Assembly (NCBI GenBank): GCA_012800215.1
Contig: JAAZJT010000056.1
Coordinates: forward strand, 1 to 28,382
Direction of reading: 5' to 3'
Source: Bacillota bacterium
GTDB taxonomy: Bacteria; Bacillota; Dethiobacteria; Dethiobacterales; Dethiobacteraceae
Length of the DNA: 28,382 nucleotides
Below the pieces are notes generated by a model. It saw only the letters and a list, made by a program, of their open reading frames with translations. It did no database searches and was not told the origin of the DNA. Shown piece after piece: positions 22,763 to 28,382 of the stretch (the stretch's first letter is position 1; each line of letters starts with the position of its first letter). Made by a program: the position numbers and the translations under genes.

Positions 22763-24583
22763 ATGGCAAGCGGTCAAGCTGTAAAAAAACTTCCCTTAAG
22801 AAGTGAAATTGCAGAAAAAGATACTTGGAGACTTGAGGATATTTTCCCCAGTGATGAGGCCTGGGAAAAGGAATTTCAGGAAGTATTAACAATGATTCCT
22901 GGGATAAAAGAATTCCAGGGTAGATTAGGTGAAAATGCCGCTACCCTTTATACGGCTCTGCAATATCAAGACCAATTGTTAGAGAGATTAGGAAAGCTTC
23001 GTGCTTACTCACATATGCGCTACGACCAAGACACAACTAATTCTTTCTATCAAGCCTTAGATGACAGGATGAGAAATTTATATGTACAGGCTGCAAGTCA
23101 GCTGTCCTTTATTGTCCCCGAGCTGCTAAGTATTGCCGAAGATAAACTAAATGCCTTCCTACAGGAGAAGGAAGAACTGCGCTTATACGAGCATGCCTTG
23201 GCAGAAATAAACCGCCAAAGGCCGCATGTGCTGCCGGCAGAACAAGAAGCATTACTGGCTGAAGCCTCAGAAGTAATGGCAGCTTCGCAAAATACATTTG
23301 GTATGTTAAATAACGCGGATCTGGAATTCCCTGCAATTAAAGATGAAAGGGGGGAAGAAATAGAGGTCACCCATGGCAGATTCATTCTCTTTTTAGAAAG
23401 CGCAGATCGTAGGGTGCGCCGCGATGCCTTTAAAGCCATGTTTGATACGTATGGCAAATTCCGCAATACCTTTTCCAGTACTTTGAGCGGTAATGTTAAG
23501 AAAAACAATTTTTATGCCCGCATCAGAAATTACTCCTCCGCAAGGGAAGCAGCACTTGCCAAAAATAATATTCCTGAAAGTGTTTATGATAACCTAATTA
23601 GTACCGTAACTGAACATTTACCATTACTGCATCGTTATATACAGCTGCGCAAAGAAATTCTGGGGCTAAACAAACTTCATATGTATGATTTATATACTCC
23701 ACTTGTTAAGGATGTCAAAATAGAAATCAGCTATGAGGAGGCAAAGGACATTGTAGTAGCAGGTTTATCTCCTTTGGGTGAAGATTACCTAAATGTGATA
23801 AAAGAAGGTTTTGCTAACCGCTGGGTAGATGTTTATGAAAATAAAGGAAAGCGCAGCGGTGCCTATTCGAGTGGAGCATATGGCACAAACCCCTATATTT
23901 TGCTTAACTGGCAAAACAATATCAATGATTTGTTTACCTTAGCACATGAATTTGGCCATTCAGTCCACAGTTATTATACGAGAAAATACCAGCCATACCC
24001 GTATGGTGATTATTCCATTTTTGTTGCCGAAGTGGCATCTACCTGTAATGAGGCCTTGTTAAATGAATACCTGCTCCGCACCCTTGATGATGAACAAAAG
24101 CGGATGTACCTGCTAAACCATTATCTGGAGGGCTTTAGAGCAACTGTATTCCGTCAGACCATGTTTGCAGAATTTGAGCACCTCATTCACCAAAAAGCAC
24201 AGAATAATGAGGCACTAACAGCAGAATCACTGACAAAAGATTATTACGCCCTAAATCAAAAGTATTACGGAACAGATGACATGAACATCGATGAGGAAAT
24301 CGGTCTGGAGTGGGCAAGAATACCGCATTTCTATTACAACTATTATGTCTATCAGTATGCCACAGGCTTTAGTGCGGCAACTGCTTTAAGTAATAAAATT
24401 CTTACAGAAGGAGCACCTGCGGTGGAAAAATATCTGCAATTTTTACAAGCGGGAAGCTCTGACTACCCCCTTGAGGTCCTAAAAAAAGCAGGCGTGGATA
24501 TGACAAGTAAAAAGCCCATCGAAGATGCTCTTCTTGTATTCGAGGAGAAGCTAACGGAATTTGCACAGCTGATTTTACCTTAA
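22763..24583 (+). CDS. pepF: Oligoendopeptidase F (M3B zinc peptidase)
   Basis: PepF is a cytoplasmic zinc metallopeptidase that cuts short peptides, roughly 7-17 residues long in known members. The 606-residue product is full length. It shows the N-terminal WRLEDIFPSDEAWEKE, the helical M3 channel region, the catalytic site LAHEFGHSVHSYY with HEFGH at about 395-399, the third zinc ligand region FVAEVASTCNEALL, and IPHFYYNYYVYQYATGFSAA near the end. ATG 22763 is used, since GGAGGAG lies just before it; the frame opens 18 bases earlier. Its last 9 bases overlap the end of the convergent minus-strand gene. Confidence 0.95.
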   Translation: MASGQAVKKLPLRSEIAEKDTWRLEDIFPSDEAWEKEFQEVLTMIPGIKEFQGRLGENAATLYTALQYQDQLLERLGKLRAYSHMRYDQDTTNSFYQALDDRMRNLYVQAASQLSFIVPELLSIAEDKLNAFLQEKEELRLYEHALAEINRQRPHVLPAEQEALLAEASEVMAASQNTFGMLNNADLEFPAIKDERGEEIEVTHGRFILFLESADRRVRRDAFKAMFDTYGKFRNTFSSTLSGNVKKNNFYARIRNYSSAREAALAKNNIPESVYDNLISTVTEHLPLLHRYIQLRKEILGLNKLHMYDLYTPLVKDVKIEISYEEAKDIVVAGLSPLGEDYLNVIKEGFANRWVDVYENKGKRSGAYSSGAYGTNPYILLNWQNNINDLFTLAHEFGHSVHSYYTRKYQPYPYGDYSIFVAEVASTCNEALLNEYLLRTLDDEQKRMYLLNHYLEGFRATVFRQTMFAEFEHLIHQKAQNNEALTAESLTKDYYALNQKYYGTDDMNIDEEIGLEWARIPHFYYNYYVYQYATGFSAATALSNKILTEGAPAVEKYLQFLQAGSSDYPLEVLKKAGVDMTSKKPIEDALLVFEEKLTEFAQLILP

Positions 24584-25549
24584 AGCGGCCTTTTGTATGG
24601 TAATCATTTCCTCTAACTCGGCTAAATTGTGGGCCAGAAGCTCATAAACCAAAAACTTGGGATTAATCATTTCAATTACTTGCTTTATCTCACTGCATTC
24701 AAACGGTACATGCCAGTCGATAGCAGAAATATGGGGGCGGATAAAACTTAATTTTTCCCAAAAGCTGGGTAGCTTGCAGATTTCATCGACTTTTTTCCGG
24801 TGATCCTCCATAAAATAGGCTCCAGGCAGCGATTTATTTAAGTGGACCGCCATAATTTTCTGCTTCAGTTCTTTAAGCCCTTCTACAACTTGCATAATAT
24901 ACTGACAGGCTTCCTGCTCTGTGCGTAATGCCGGGTTTGTTATCATTAGATGGCTAATATCGAGCACAAAGCCTTTATTCGGATAAGAGACACGTTCAAA
25001 GAAATCTTTTGTGCTCTGATAATCCACCAAACGCAGTCCAGGCCACCATAGATTTTCCAGCAGCAAAGTTATCCCCTGATCTTCATAACCAAAAGCTTCT
25101 TCGATAATTTCTAAAGAGGCTTCCAAAACATCCTCATCGGTATAGGAAAACTGACGGGTATAGGCGTCCAACAGCTCAACATGTGCTACGTGAAAAACCA
25201 TGTATTTAGCATTTAAAGCCCGTGCACGGGCGAACTCTTGCTTAAAAAACTCTACTAAATATTTTTTTCCTATGCCGCCGTAATAGTGTTTAATAATTTC
25301 CTCTGAACCAAACTGGCGCAGCAGTGCTTCCTTGTCTTCACGCCAGAAATCTAACCAGATGGGAAAGTAGCGCAGATGTACGCCGCAAATCAGTGATTTG
25401 GGGATCCTTTCCAACGGATAACTTGGCCCCACGCAAATCTCTACGCCATCAAGGCCATGCCTGTTCACCAGTGCTTGAATATTAGACCAATCATTTTCAA
25501 ACCAACTTAGCGTTTCTGTATCAGTGGCGATGTTAATTAAATGCTTCAT
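24575..25549 (-). CDS. cbiR: TIM-barrel AP-endonuclease-2/xylose-isomerase superfamily protein, probable CbiR-type cobamide hydrolase
   Basis: This 324-residue cytoplasmic protein has a (beta/alpha)8 pattern with metal-type residues at strand ends: E37 (GVEICVG), H120 and H123 (MVFHVAH), E165 (LLLENLWW), D197 and H200 (VLDISHLM), H236 (AVHLNKS), D278/H280 (AIDWHVPF) and E303. That is the AP-endonuclease-2 (PF01261) layout. A cobalamin riboswitch with its own terminator precedes the gene, so it is very likely cobamide-related. CbiR of Akkermansia muciniphila, a member of this superfamily, hydrolyses cobamides to cobinamide phosphate and alpha-riboside for remodelling. Divergent CblT/CblS-like genes support that assignment. 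The alternative is an unrelated sugar isomerase under B12 control. Start ATG follows AAGGGGAG. Confidence 0.7.
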   Translation of the reverse strand: MKHLINIATDTETLSWFENDWSNIQALVNRHGLDGVEICVGPSYPLERIPKSLICGVHLRYFPIWLDFWREDKEALLRQFGSEEIIKHYYGGIGKKYLVEFFKQEFARARALNAKYMVFHVAHVELLDAYTRQFSYTDEDVLEASLEIIEEAFGYEDQGITLLLENLWWPGLRLVDYQSTKDFFERVSYPNKGFVLDISHLMITNPALRTEQEACQYIMQVVEGLKELKQKIMAVHLNKSLPGAYFMEDHRKKVDEICKLPSFWEKLSFIRPHISAIDWHVPFECSEIKQVIEMINPKFLVYELLAHNLAELEEMITIQKAALR

Positions 25550-25565
25550 GTATACTCCCCTTGTT

Positions 25566-25615
25566 AAAAAAATTCATGGCTAGCACTACAGTCAGCAGCA
25601 ATTAGCCATGAATTT
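25566..25615 (-). terminator. Riboswitch expression-platform terminator upstream of the cbiR-like gene
   Basis: Reading the minus strand, AAATTCATGGCTA (25615-25603) pairs perfectly with TAGCCATGAATTT (25582-25570), followed by more T. It lies between the riboswitch and the ribosome site, so cobalamin binding probably favours premature termination. Confidence 0.8.
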
Positions 25616-25635
25616 ACCTCTTTATTCATGCGAAA

Positions 25636-25790
25636 ATTGTTACTGGCAGGTCTCCTGGCTCAGAATCATCGGTTCACACGCCTTCCCAGTTTCCCAGTGG
25701 CATTTGTGCGACCTCCTCTTACAGTGGTTAGCCCGCTCGGGGTTCACACCCGATTCCCTATTCTCCCAAATTGTTTGGGCACCTGTAACG
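25636..25790 (-). promoter_or_regulatory. Cobalamin riboswitch, minus strand
   Basis: On the minus strand the segment has a 5' GGTGCC element, GAATAGGGAATCGGGTG, the CCACTGTAA core, GCCACTGGGAA, and the B12 box AGCCAGGAGACCTGCC (25660-25645). The flanks GTTAC and GTAAC close the P1 helix. It precedes the CbiR-like gene by about 90 bases. Confidence 0.93.
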
Positions 25791-25813
25791 CTAGCAATAT
25801 TCACTTCTTTAAA

Positions 25814-25843
25814 ATTATACAATAAGCAGAAGGGTTTAGGCAA
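25814..25843 (-). promoter_or_regulatory. Promoter for the minus-strand riboswitch transcript
   Basis: On the minus strand TTGCCT (25843-25838) is 18 bases before a perfect TATAAT (25819-25814). The predicted start near 25807 leaves under 20 bases before the riboswitch. Confidence 0.6.
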
Positions 25844-25920
25844 TACTTTCTACTTTTTCCAGCCCATTATAATAAGATAGAATTTTCACTACTAGTCTAT
25901 CAATCAGATTGCCCCATTTG

Positions 25921-25964
25921 CACAGTAATTGACATGTACAACCTGTCGGCGCTGTTTTACTGTG
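25921..25964. repeat. Inverted repeat between the divergent riboswitch promoters
   Basis: CACAGTAA (25921-25928) and TTACTGTG (25957-25964) are perfect complements. A nested GACA/TGTC pair lies inside, and a TTGACA hexamer starts at 25929. It sits between the two outward promoters and could be an operator; nothing else is seen in this roughly 160-base stretch. Confidence 0.4.
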
Positions 25965-26004
25965 ATGCGCATATTTGGCTGATTAGAAACAGCAGGCCAT
26001 TTTT

Positions 26005-26033
26005 TTGTCTCATCGTGTGGTGGGTGCTATAGT
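26005..26033 (+). promoter_or_regulatory. Promoter for the plus-strand riboswitch transcript
   Basis: TTGTCT (26005-26010), a 17-base spacer and TATAGT (26028-26033), preceded by TGC as an extended -10, give a start near 26040, about 75 bases before the riboswitch. Confidence 0.5.
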
Positions 26034-26114
26034 TCCTGACTTTGCAGAATAATTTTTTTGGAGAAGGATTTTGCCAACTGACGTAGAATATTTCTCTAGT
26101 TAAAAATTTGACTA

Positions 26115-26260
26115 TTCAGGTGCCCTACGGGGAGAATAGGGAACCGGGTGCAAGTCCCGGGCGGACCCGCCACTGTAAGGTGAAGGGCGACACGTAAACC
26201 ACTGGCTAAGGCCGGGAAGGGGTGTTCGCCAATGCAGCCGAGCCAGGAGACCTGCCTGAA
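26115..26260 (+). promoter_or_regulatory. Cobalamin riboswitch, plus strand
   Basis: The segment has TTCAGGTGCC, GGGAACCGGGTGCAAGTCCC, the core CCGCCACTGTAAG, and the B12 box GAGCCAGGAGACCTGCC followed by TGAA, which closes P1 with TTCA. It matches the class-I adenosylcobalamin riboswitch layout and precedes the CblT/CblS-like genes. Confidence 0.95.
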
Positions 26261-26281
26261 ATAGATTAACGTGGGTGATGG

Positions 26282-26316
26282 AAAAGCTCACGGTCTTAGT
26301 GACCGTGAGCTTTTTT
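26282..26316 (+). terminator. Riboswitch expression-platform terminator upstream of the cblT-like gene
   Basis: GCTCACGGTC (26286-26295) and GACCGTGAGC (26301-26310) form a perfect 10-bp stem with a TTAGT loop, extended by A/T pairs and followed by six T. It lies between the B12 box and the gene, so control is probably by transcription attenuation. Confidence 0.88.
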
Positions 26317-26349
26317 ATATTAATAATTAAATTTAAGGAGGAACAAACA

Positions 26350-26844
26350 ATGTCTACCAAGTCTACCAAAAAACTAGTTCGTTTAGCATTCTTTATTGCA
26401 CTGTGTGGAGTAGGAGGTTTTATTAAAGTTCCTAGCCCGACCGGCACGGTTGCCCTTGATTCCTTGCCAGGTTTTTTAGCTGCGGCACTTTTTGGCGGTT
26501 GGGGTGGCGCTGTCGTTGGTTTGCTGGGGCATATTTTTACTGCAGCAACTGCCGGCTTTCCCTTTGGTTTACCTATACATTTCTATGTAGGGGTGCAAAT
26601 GGCTGTCTATGTCAGTGTTTTTGGGTTCTTATACAGAAAAGGTTATAAACTGCCGTCCGTGCTTGTCGCAATACTTTTAAACGGAGTGGTGGCTCCTTTG
26701 CTGCTGGTGCCCATTTACGGAGCAGGCTTTTTTGCCATGGTGCTGCCTTCATTAACTGTTGGTTCAGCTATTAACATTGTGTTGGCTGCAGTAATGGCAC
26801 AATCGGCTGTGATTAAAAAGGTGGGAGCGGGAATTGAGGCCTAA
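26350..26844 (+). CDS. cblT: ECF transporter S component, probable alpha-ribazole transporter CblT
   Basis: This 164-residue, very hydrophobic protein has about five or six helices and the ECF S-component pattern ALDSLPGFLAAALFGGWGGA, VVGLLGHIFTAATAGFPFGL and a PIHFYVGVQMAVY helix. It would bind its substrate in the membrane and be energised by the EcfA1A2T module encoded at 6708-9192. The upstream cobalamin riboswitch and the downstream CblS-like kinase gene point to alpha-ribazole as substrate, as for CblT of Listeria and Geobacillus; cobinamide or cobalamin cannot be excluded. ATG 26350 behind AAGGAGG is chosen over the in-frame codon at 26275, which lies before the terminator hairpin. Confidence 0.8.
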   Translation: MSTKSTKKLVRLAFFIALCGVGGFIKVPSPTGTVALDSLPGFLAAALFGGWGGAVVGLLGHIFTAATAGFPFGLPIHFYVGVQMAVYVSVFGFLYRKGYKLPSVLVAILLNGVVAPLLLVPIYGAGFFAMVLPSLTVGSAINIVLAAVMAQSAVIKKVGAGIEA

Positions 26845-27574
26845 AGTAACAAATTACCGTGATTTAACATTGCTTGAAATGGGCGACGAAATAATTGTTA
26901 TTGCCTGTGATTCCTTAGGTGCTATCGGGAATAAAGAAAATGACATTGTCAAAACTAGTGGTAATATTGTGGGTCGTTTTACCGTACGTGTGCCCTTAAT
27001 GGAGGTTATGGCCGCCGGAGCAGAACCTCTGGTCATTGTCAACGCATTATGCGTAGAAATGGAGCCCAGTGGCAGGGAAATTCTTAGCGGCATTAAAGAA
27101 GAACTTACATCAGCCGGTTTAACAGACATCACCATTACCGGCAGTACTGAGGAAAACATGCTAACTACGCAGACCGGTGTGGGTATAACGGTCCTTGGTA
27201 AGGTGAAAACAGCAGCTTTACGTTTAGGTAGGGCGGAAGCCGGTAATTATGTTTACTGTTTGGGAAGCCCTAAAGTAGGCAATGATGTACTAAACACAAC
27301 CGTGCCGGATGTTCCTTTACTGCGAAAGTTGCTGGCGCAAACATGGATTACTGAAATTCTTCCTGTAGGTTCTAAAGGATTATTGTATGAAGCCGGGCAG
27401 TTGGCGGCCGGCGCAGGTGTCAGATTTAGTTTAAATGCTGATGCTAAGGTGGATGTATATTGTTCCGCTGGACCGGTCACATCTCTACTTGTGGCAGCAA
27501 GGGAAGAGCGAGCGACTGACTTGGCAAAACTGTCAGATTTAGATGTCTTTTGTATAGGCGAGCTTCATAATTGA
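26834..27574 (+). CDS. cblS: PurM/AIR-synthase-like protein, probable alpha-ribazole kinase CblS
   Basis: This 246-residue protein has the fold signature of the PurM/AIR synthase-related ATP-binding superfamily: VIACDSLGAIGNKENDIVK (23-41, with D26), FTVRVPLMEVMAAGAEPLVI, VNALCVEMEP, ITGSTEENMLTTQTGVGITV (101-120) and a C-terminal KVDVYCSAGPVTSLL. CblS of Listeria and Geobacillus, annotated as AIR-synthase-related, phosphorylates alpha-ribazole to alpha-ribazole phosphate, the substrate of cobalamin synthase CobS. Translation probably starts at TTG 26834 inside the end of the CblT-like gene (11-base overlap), so the two are coupled and share the riboswitch. A HypE- or ThiL-type enzyme is the main alternative; the context argues against it. 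Confidence 0.8.
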   Translation: MRPKVTNYRDLTLLEMGDEIIVIACDSLGAIGNKENDIVKTSGNIVGRFTVRVPLMEVMAAGAEPLVIVNALCVEMEPSGREILSGIKEELTSAGLTDITITGSTEENMLTTQTGVGITVLGKVKTAALRLGRAEAGNYVYCLGSPKVGNDVLNTTVPDVPLLRKLLAQTWITEILPVGSKGLLYEAGQLAAGAGVRFSLNADAKVDVYCSAGPVTSLLVAAREERATDLAKLSDLDVFCIGELHN

Positions 27575-27627
27575 TATTCTGCCCGTTCATTTAATTTAGG
27601 GCGATTAGCGCACTAATATGCATACTC

Positions 27628-27668
27628 AACAGGGAGTCCCATCATTAAGATGGCACTCCCTGTTTATT
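27628..27668 (+). terminator. Intrinsic terminator after the cblT-cblS unit
   Basis: AACAGGGAGT (27628-27637) pairs with ACTCCCTGTT (27655-27664), extended by CCATC/GATGG with a one-base offset and followed by TATTCC. The stem is strong and the T-run poor. Confidence 0.75.
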
Positions 27669-27717
27669 CCTAAAGAAGAGTGAAGGCTAATTATGTAAGC
27701 AAATAGTAAAAGTTAAA

Positions 27718-27747
27718 GTATCTTCAAGAAAATTCTTGTGCATGCTA
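27718..27747 (+). promoter_or_regulatory. Candidate sporulation-sigma (sigma-G-like) promoter
   Basis: GTATC (27718-27722), an 18-base gap and CATGCTA (27741-27747) resemble the forespore sigma-G pattern with one mismatch in each box. It lies 34 bases before the coat-like gene. Confidence 0.25.
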
Positions 27748-27780
27748 TAACCAAGGATAATACTAAGCAAGGAGAATGAA

Positions 27781-28194
27781 ATGTTTATGAAGATTAGAGA
27801 TTTTTTTCAAATTCAAAAGAAGCCAGAAACGAAGTCACGGCATGTAGATATTCGTGAAGCTTTTACCTTATGGGATATACTAAATTCAAAATACATGACG
27901 ATGGAAAAACTATTAATCTGCATTTCGCTTGTCCAGGATGCTGATCTAAAGCTTATGCTCAAGCAAATTGAGAAGGAGACCGGAAAGAATATCGGCATTC
28001 TACATCAGCAGCTGAAAATGTATAATATCGTCTCGCCTAATAAAAACAGAGCTGCTGCCAACGTTACTGCCAGCACTGAATTGATGAATGATGAATTTAT
28101 TGCTATGGATATGCTGCTATACCAACAGGAGCATATTGAAAATCTGCTTATATCACTATATAGTATTGTTACAATGATGAAGTGCGGGAAGTAA
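27781..28194 (+). CDS. DUF3231/CotF-like small helical protein
   Basis: This 137-residue protein is almost entirely helical, with amphipathic segments LWDILNSKYMTMEKLLICIS, LMLKQIEKETGKNIGILHQQ, a KMYNIVSP turn, and MDMLLYQQEHIENLLISLYS. The arrangement recalls DUF3231/CotF-type proteins, ferritin-like bundles linked to the spore coat in Firmicutes; I rate this as a likely but unverified match. The charged N-terminus (KIRDFFQIQKKPETKSRH) is not a signal peptide. ATG 27781 lies 7 bases after AAGGAG. It is alone between a terminator and the degraded end of the window. A weak sporulation-type promoter is visible upstream. Confidence 0.6.
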   Translation: MFMKIRDFFQIQKKPETKSRHVDIREAFTLWDILNSKYMTMEKLLICISLVQDADLKLMLKQIEKETGKNIGILHQQLKMYNIVSPNKNRAAANVTASTELMNDEFIAMDMLLYQQEHIENLLISLYSIVTMMKCGK

Positions 28195-28202
28195 TCACAG
28201 AT

Positions 28203-28345
28203 ATGTTGTTACGGACTATCAAAAGTACGGATAACCTAATGAAACATGTATCAATGTGTTTTTGGTACAATAAAAACCAAGCAGAGCGGAACTTAAAAAT
28301 CCCTGCATAAAATGGAAAAACCATTGCCAGCACCCTTCAAATAAA
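28203..28345 (+). pseudogene. Possible IS66-family transposase C-terminal remnant
   Basis: One frame reads WYNKNQAERNLKIPA, a stop, then NGKTIASTLQ. This lines up with the IS66 transposase C-terminal motif of the form DNNQAERDLRM..K.KISGTFR: N.NQAER.LK is matched, and K-I-A-S-T follows across an in-frame stop with one extra residue. The surrounding frame from ATG 28203 is only 35 codons. No inverted repeats or other transposase parts are visible, so it would be a short decayed fragment. Confidence 0.4.
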
Positions 28346-28382
28346 CTACCCTTTTAGTGTCCAAAGCTAAAGGGGGAATAGA
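28346..28382 (+). other. Window end with possible ribosome site of the next gene
   Basis: The last bases contain AAAGGGGG at 28369-28376, a ribosome-site-like sequence whose start codon would lie just beyond the window. No other feature is seen here. Confidence 0.25.

Noticed and set aside
23098..23508. Minus-strand frame of 136 codons inside pepF
   Set aside because: It is antisense to a full-length conserved peptidase gene and lacks a start signal; its composition is a low-complexity reflection.
25608..25880. Plus-strand frames across the minus riboswitch
   Set aside because: They are reverse complements of the aptamer and have no ribosome sites.
26112..26447. Minus-strand frame of 111 codons across the plus riboswitch
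   Set aside because: It crosses a structured aptamer, a terminator and the start of the CblT-like gene; the translation is not protein-like.

Overview
The window reads as chromosome of an anaerobic, spore-capable, moderately low-GC Firmicute of the Clostridia (Peptococcaceae-like is my best guess from gene content, not from a search). The evidence is a Gram-positive S10/spc/alpha-type ribosomal gene order, zinc-binding forms of S4 and L36, a KOW protein between map and infA, intrinsic terminators with U-tracts, frequent TTG/GTG starts, ferredoxin-type and ferritin-like proteins, and spore-coat-like small proteins. No rRNA, tRNA, CRISPR array or intact mobile element was seen.

Positions 1-10918 are a nearly unbroken + strand housekeeping block: rpsE (3' end), rpmD, rplO, secY, map, a KOW protein, infA, rpmJ, rpsM, rpsK, rpsD, rpoA, rplQ, a terminator, then the ECF energising module ecfA1-ecfA2-ecfT, truA, and a promoter plus leader feeding rplM-rpsI. 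The adk gene that usually sits between secY and map is absent.

Positions 11026-19479 are accessory: azlCD (branched-chain amino acid export), a 7TMR-DISM diguanylate cyclase with an intact I-site, a small membrane protein, a short MetE-like (core methionine synthase type) protein, a minus-strand protein with ferritin-like helices, an RtcB RNA ligase (minus), a 2x[4Fe-4S] protein that probably starts at an internal TTG, and a 47-residue protein behind a promoter flanked by two copies of an 8-bp palindrome. Positions 19560-22521 hold a membrane-anchored LysM protein (minus) and two adjacent genes carrying three copies of one Cys-rich domain (DUF4489-like).

Positions 22763-27574 contain pepF and then the most interesting unit. 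Two cobalamin riboswitches lie back to back, each with its own promoter and its own terminator hairpin. The minus one controls a TIM-barrel protein of the AP-endonuclease-2/xylose-isomerase superfamily, the superfamily of the cobamide-remodelling hydrolase CbiR. The plus one controls an ECF S component followed by a PurM/AIR-synthase-like protein, matching the alpha-ribazole transporter CblT and alpha-ribazole kinase CblS. Together they look like a compact cobamide remodelling and alpha-ribazole salvage locus. CbiR would cut unsuitable cobamides to cobinamide phosphate. CblT, energised by the EcfA1A2T module upstream, would import alpha-ribazole. CblS would phosphorylate it for reassembly of the preferred cobamide. 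The window ends with a DUF3231/CotF-like coat protein and a small decayed piece resembling the C-terminus of an IS66-family transposase.
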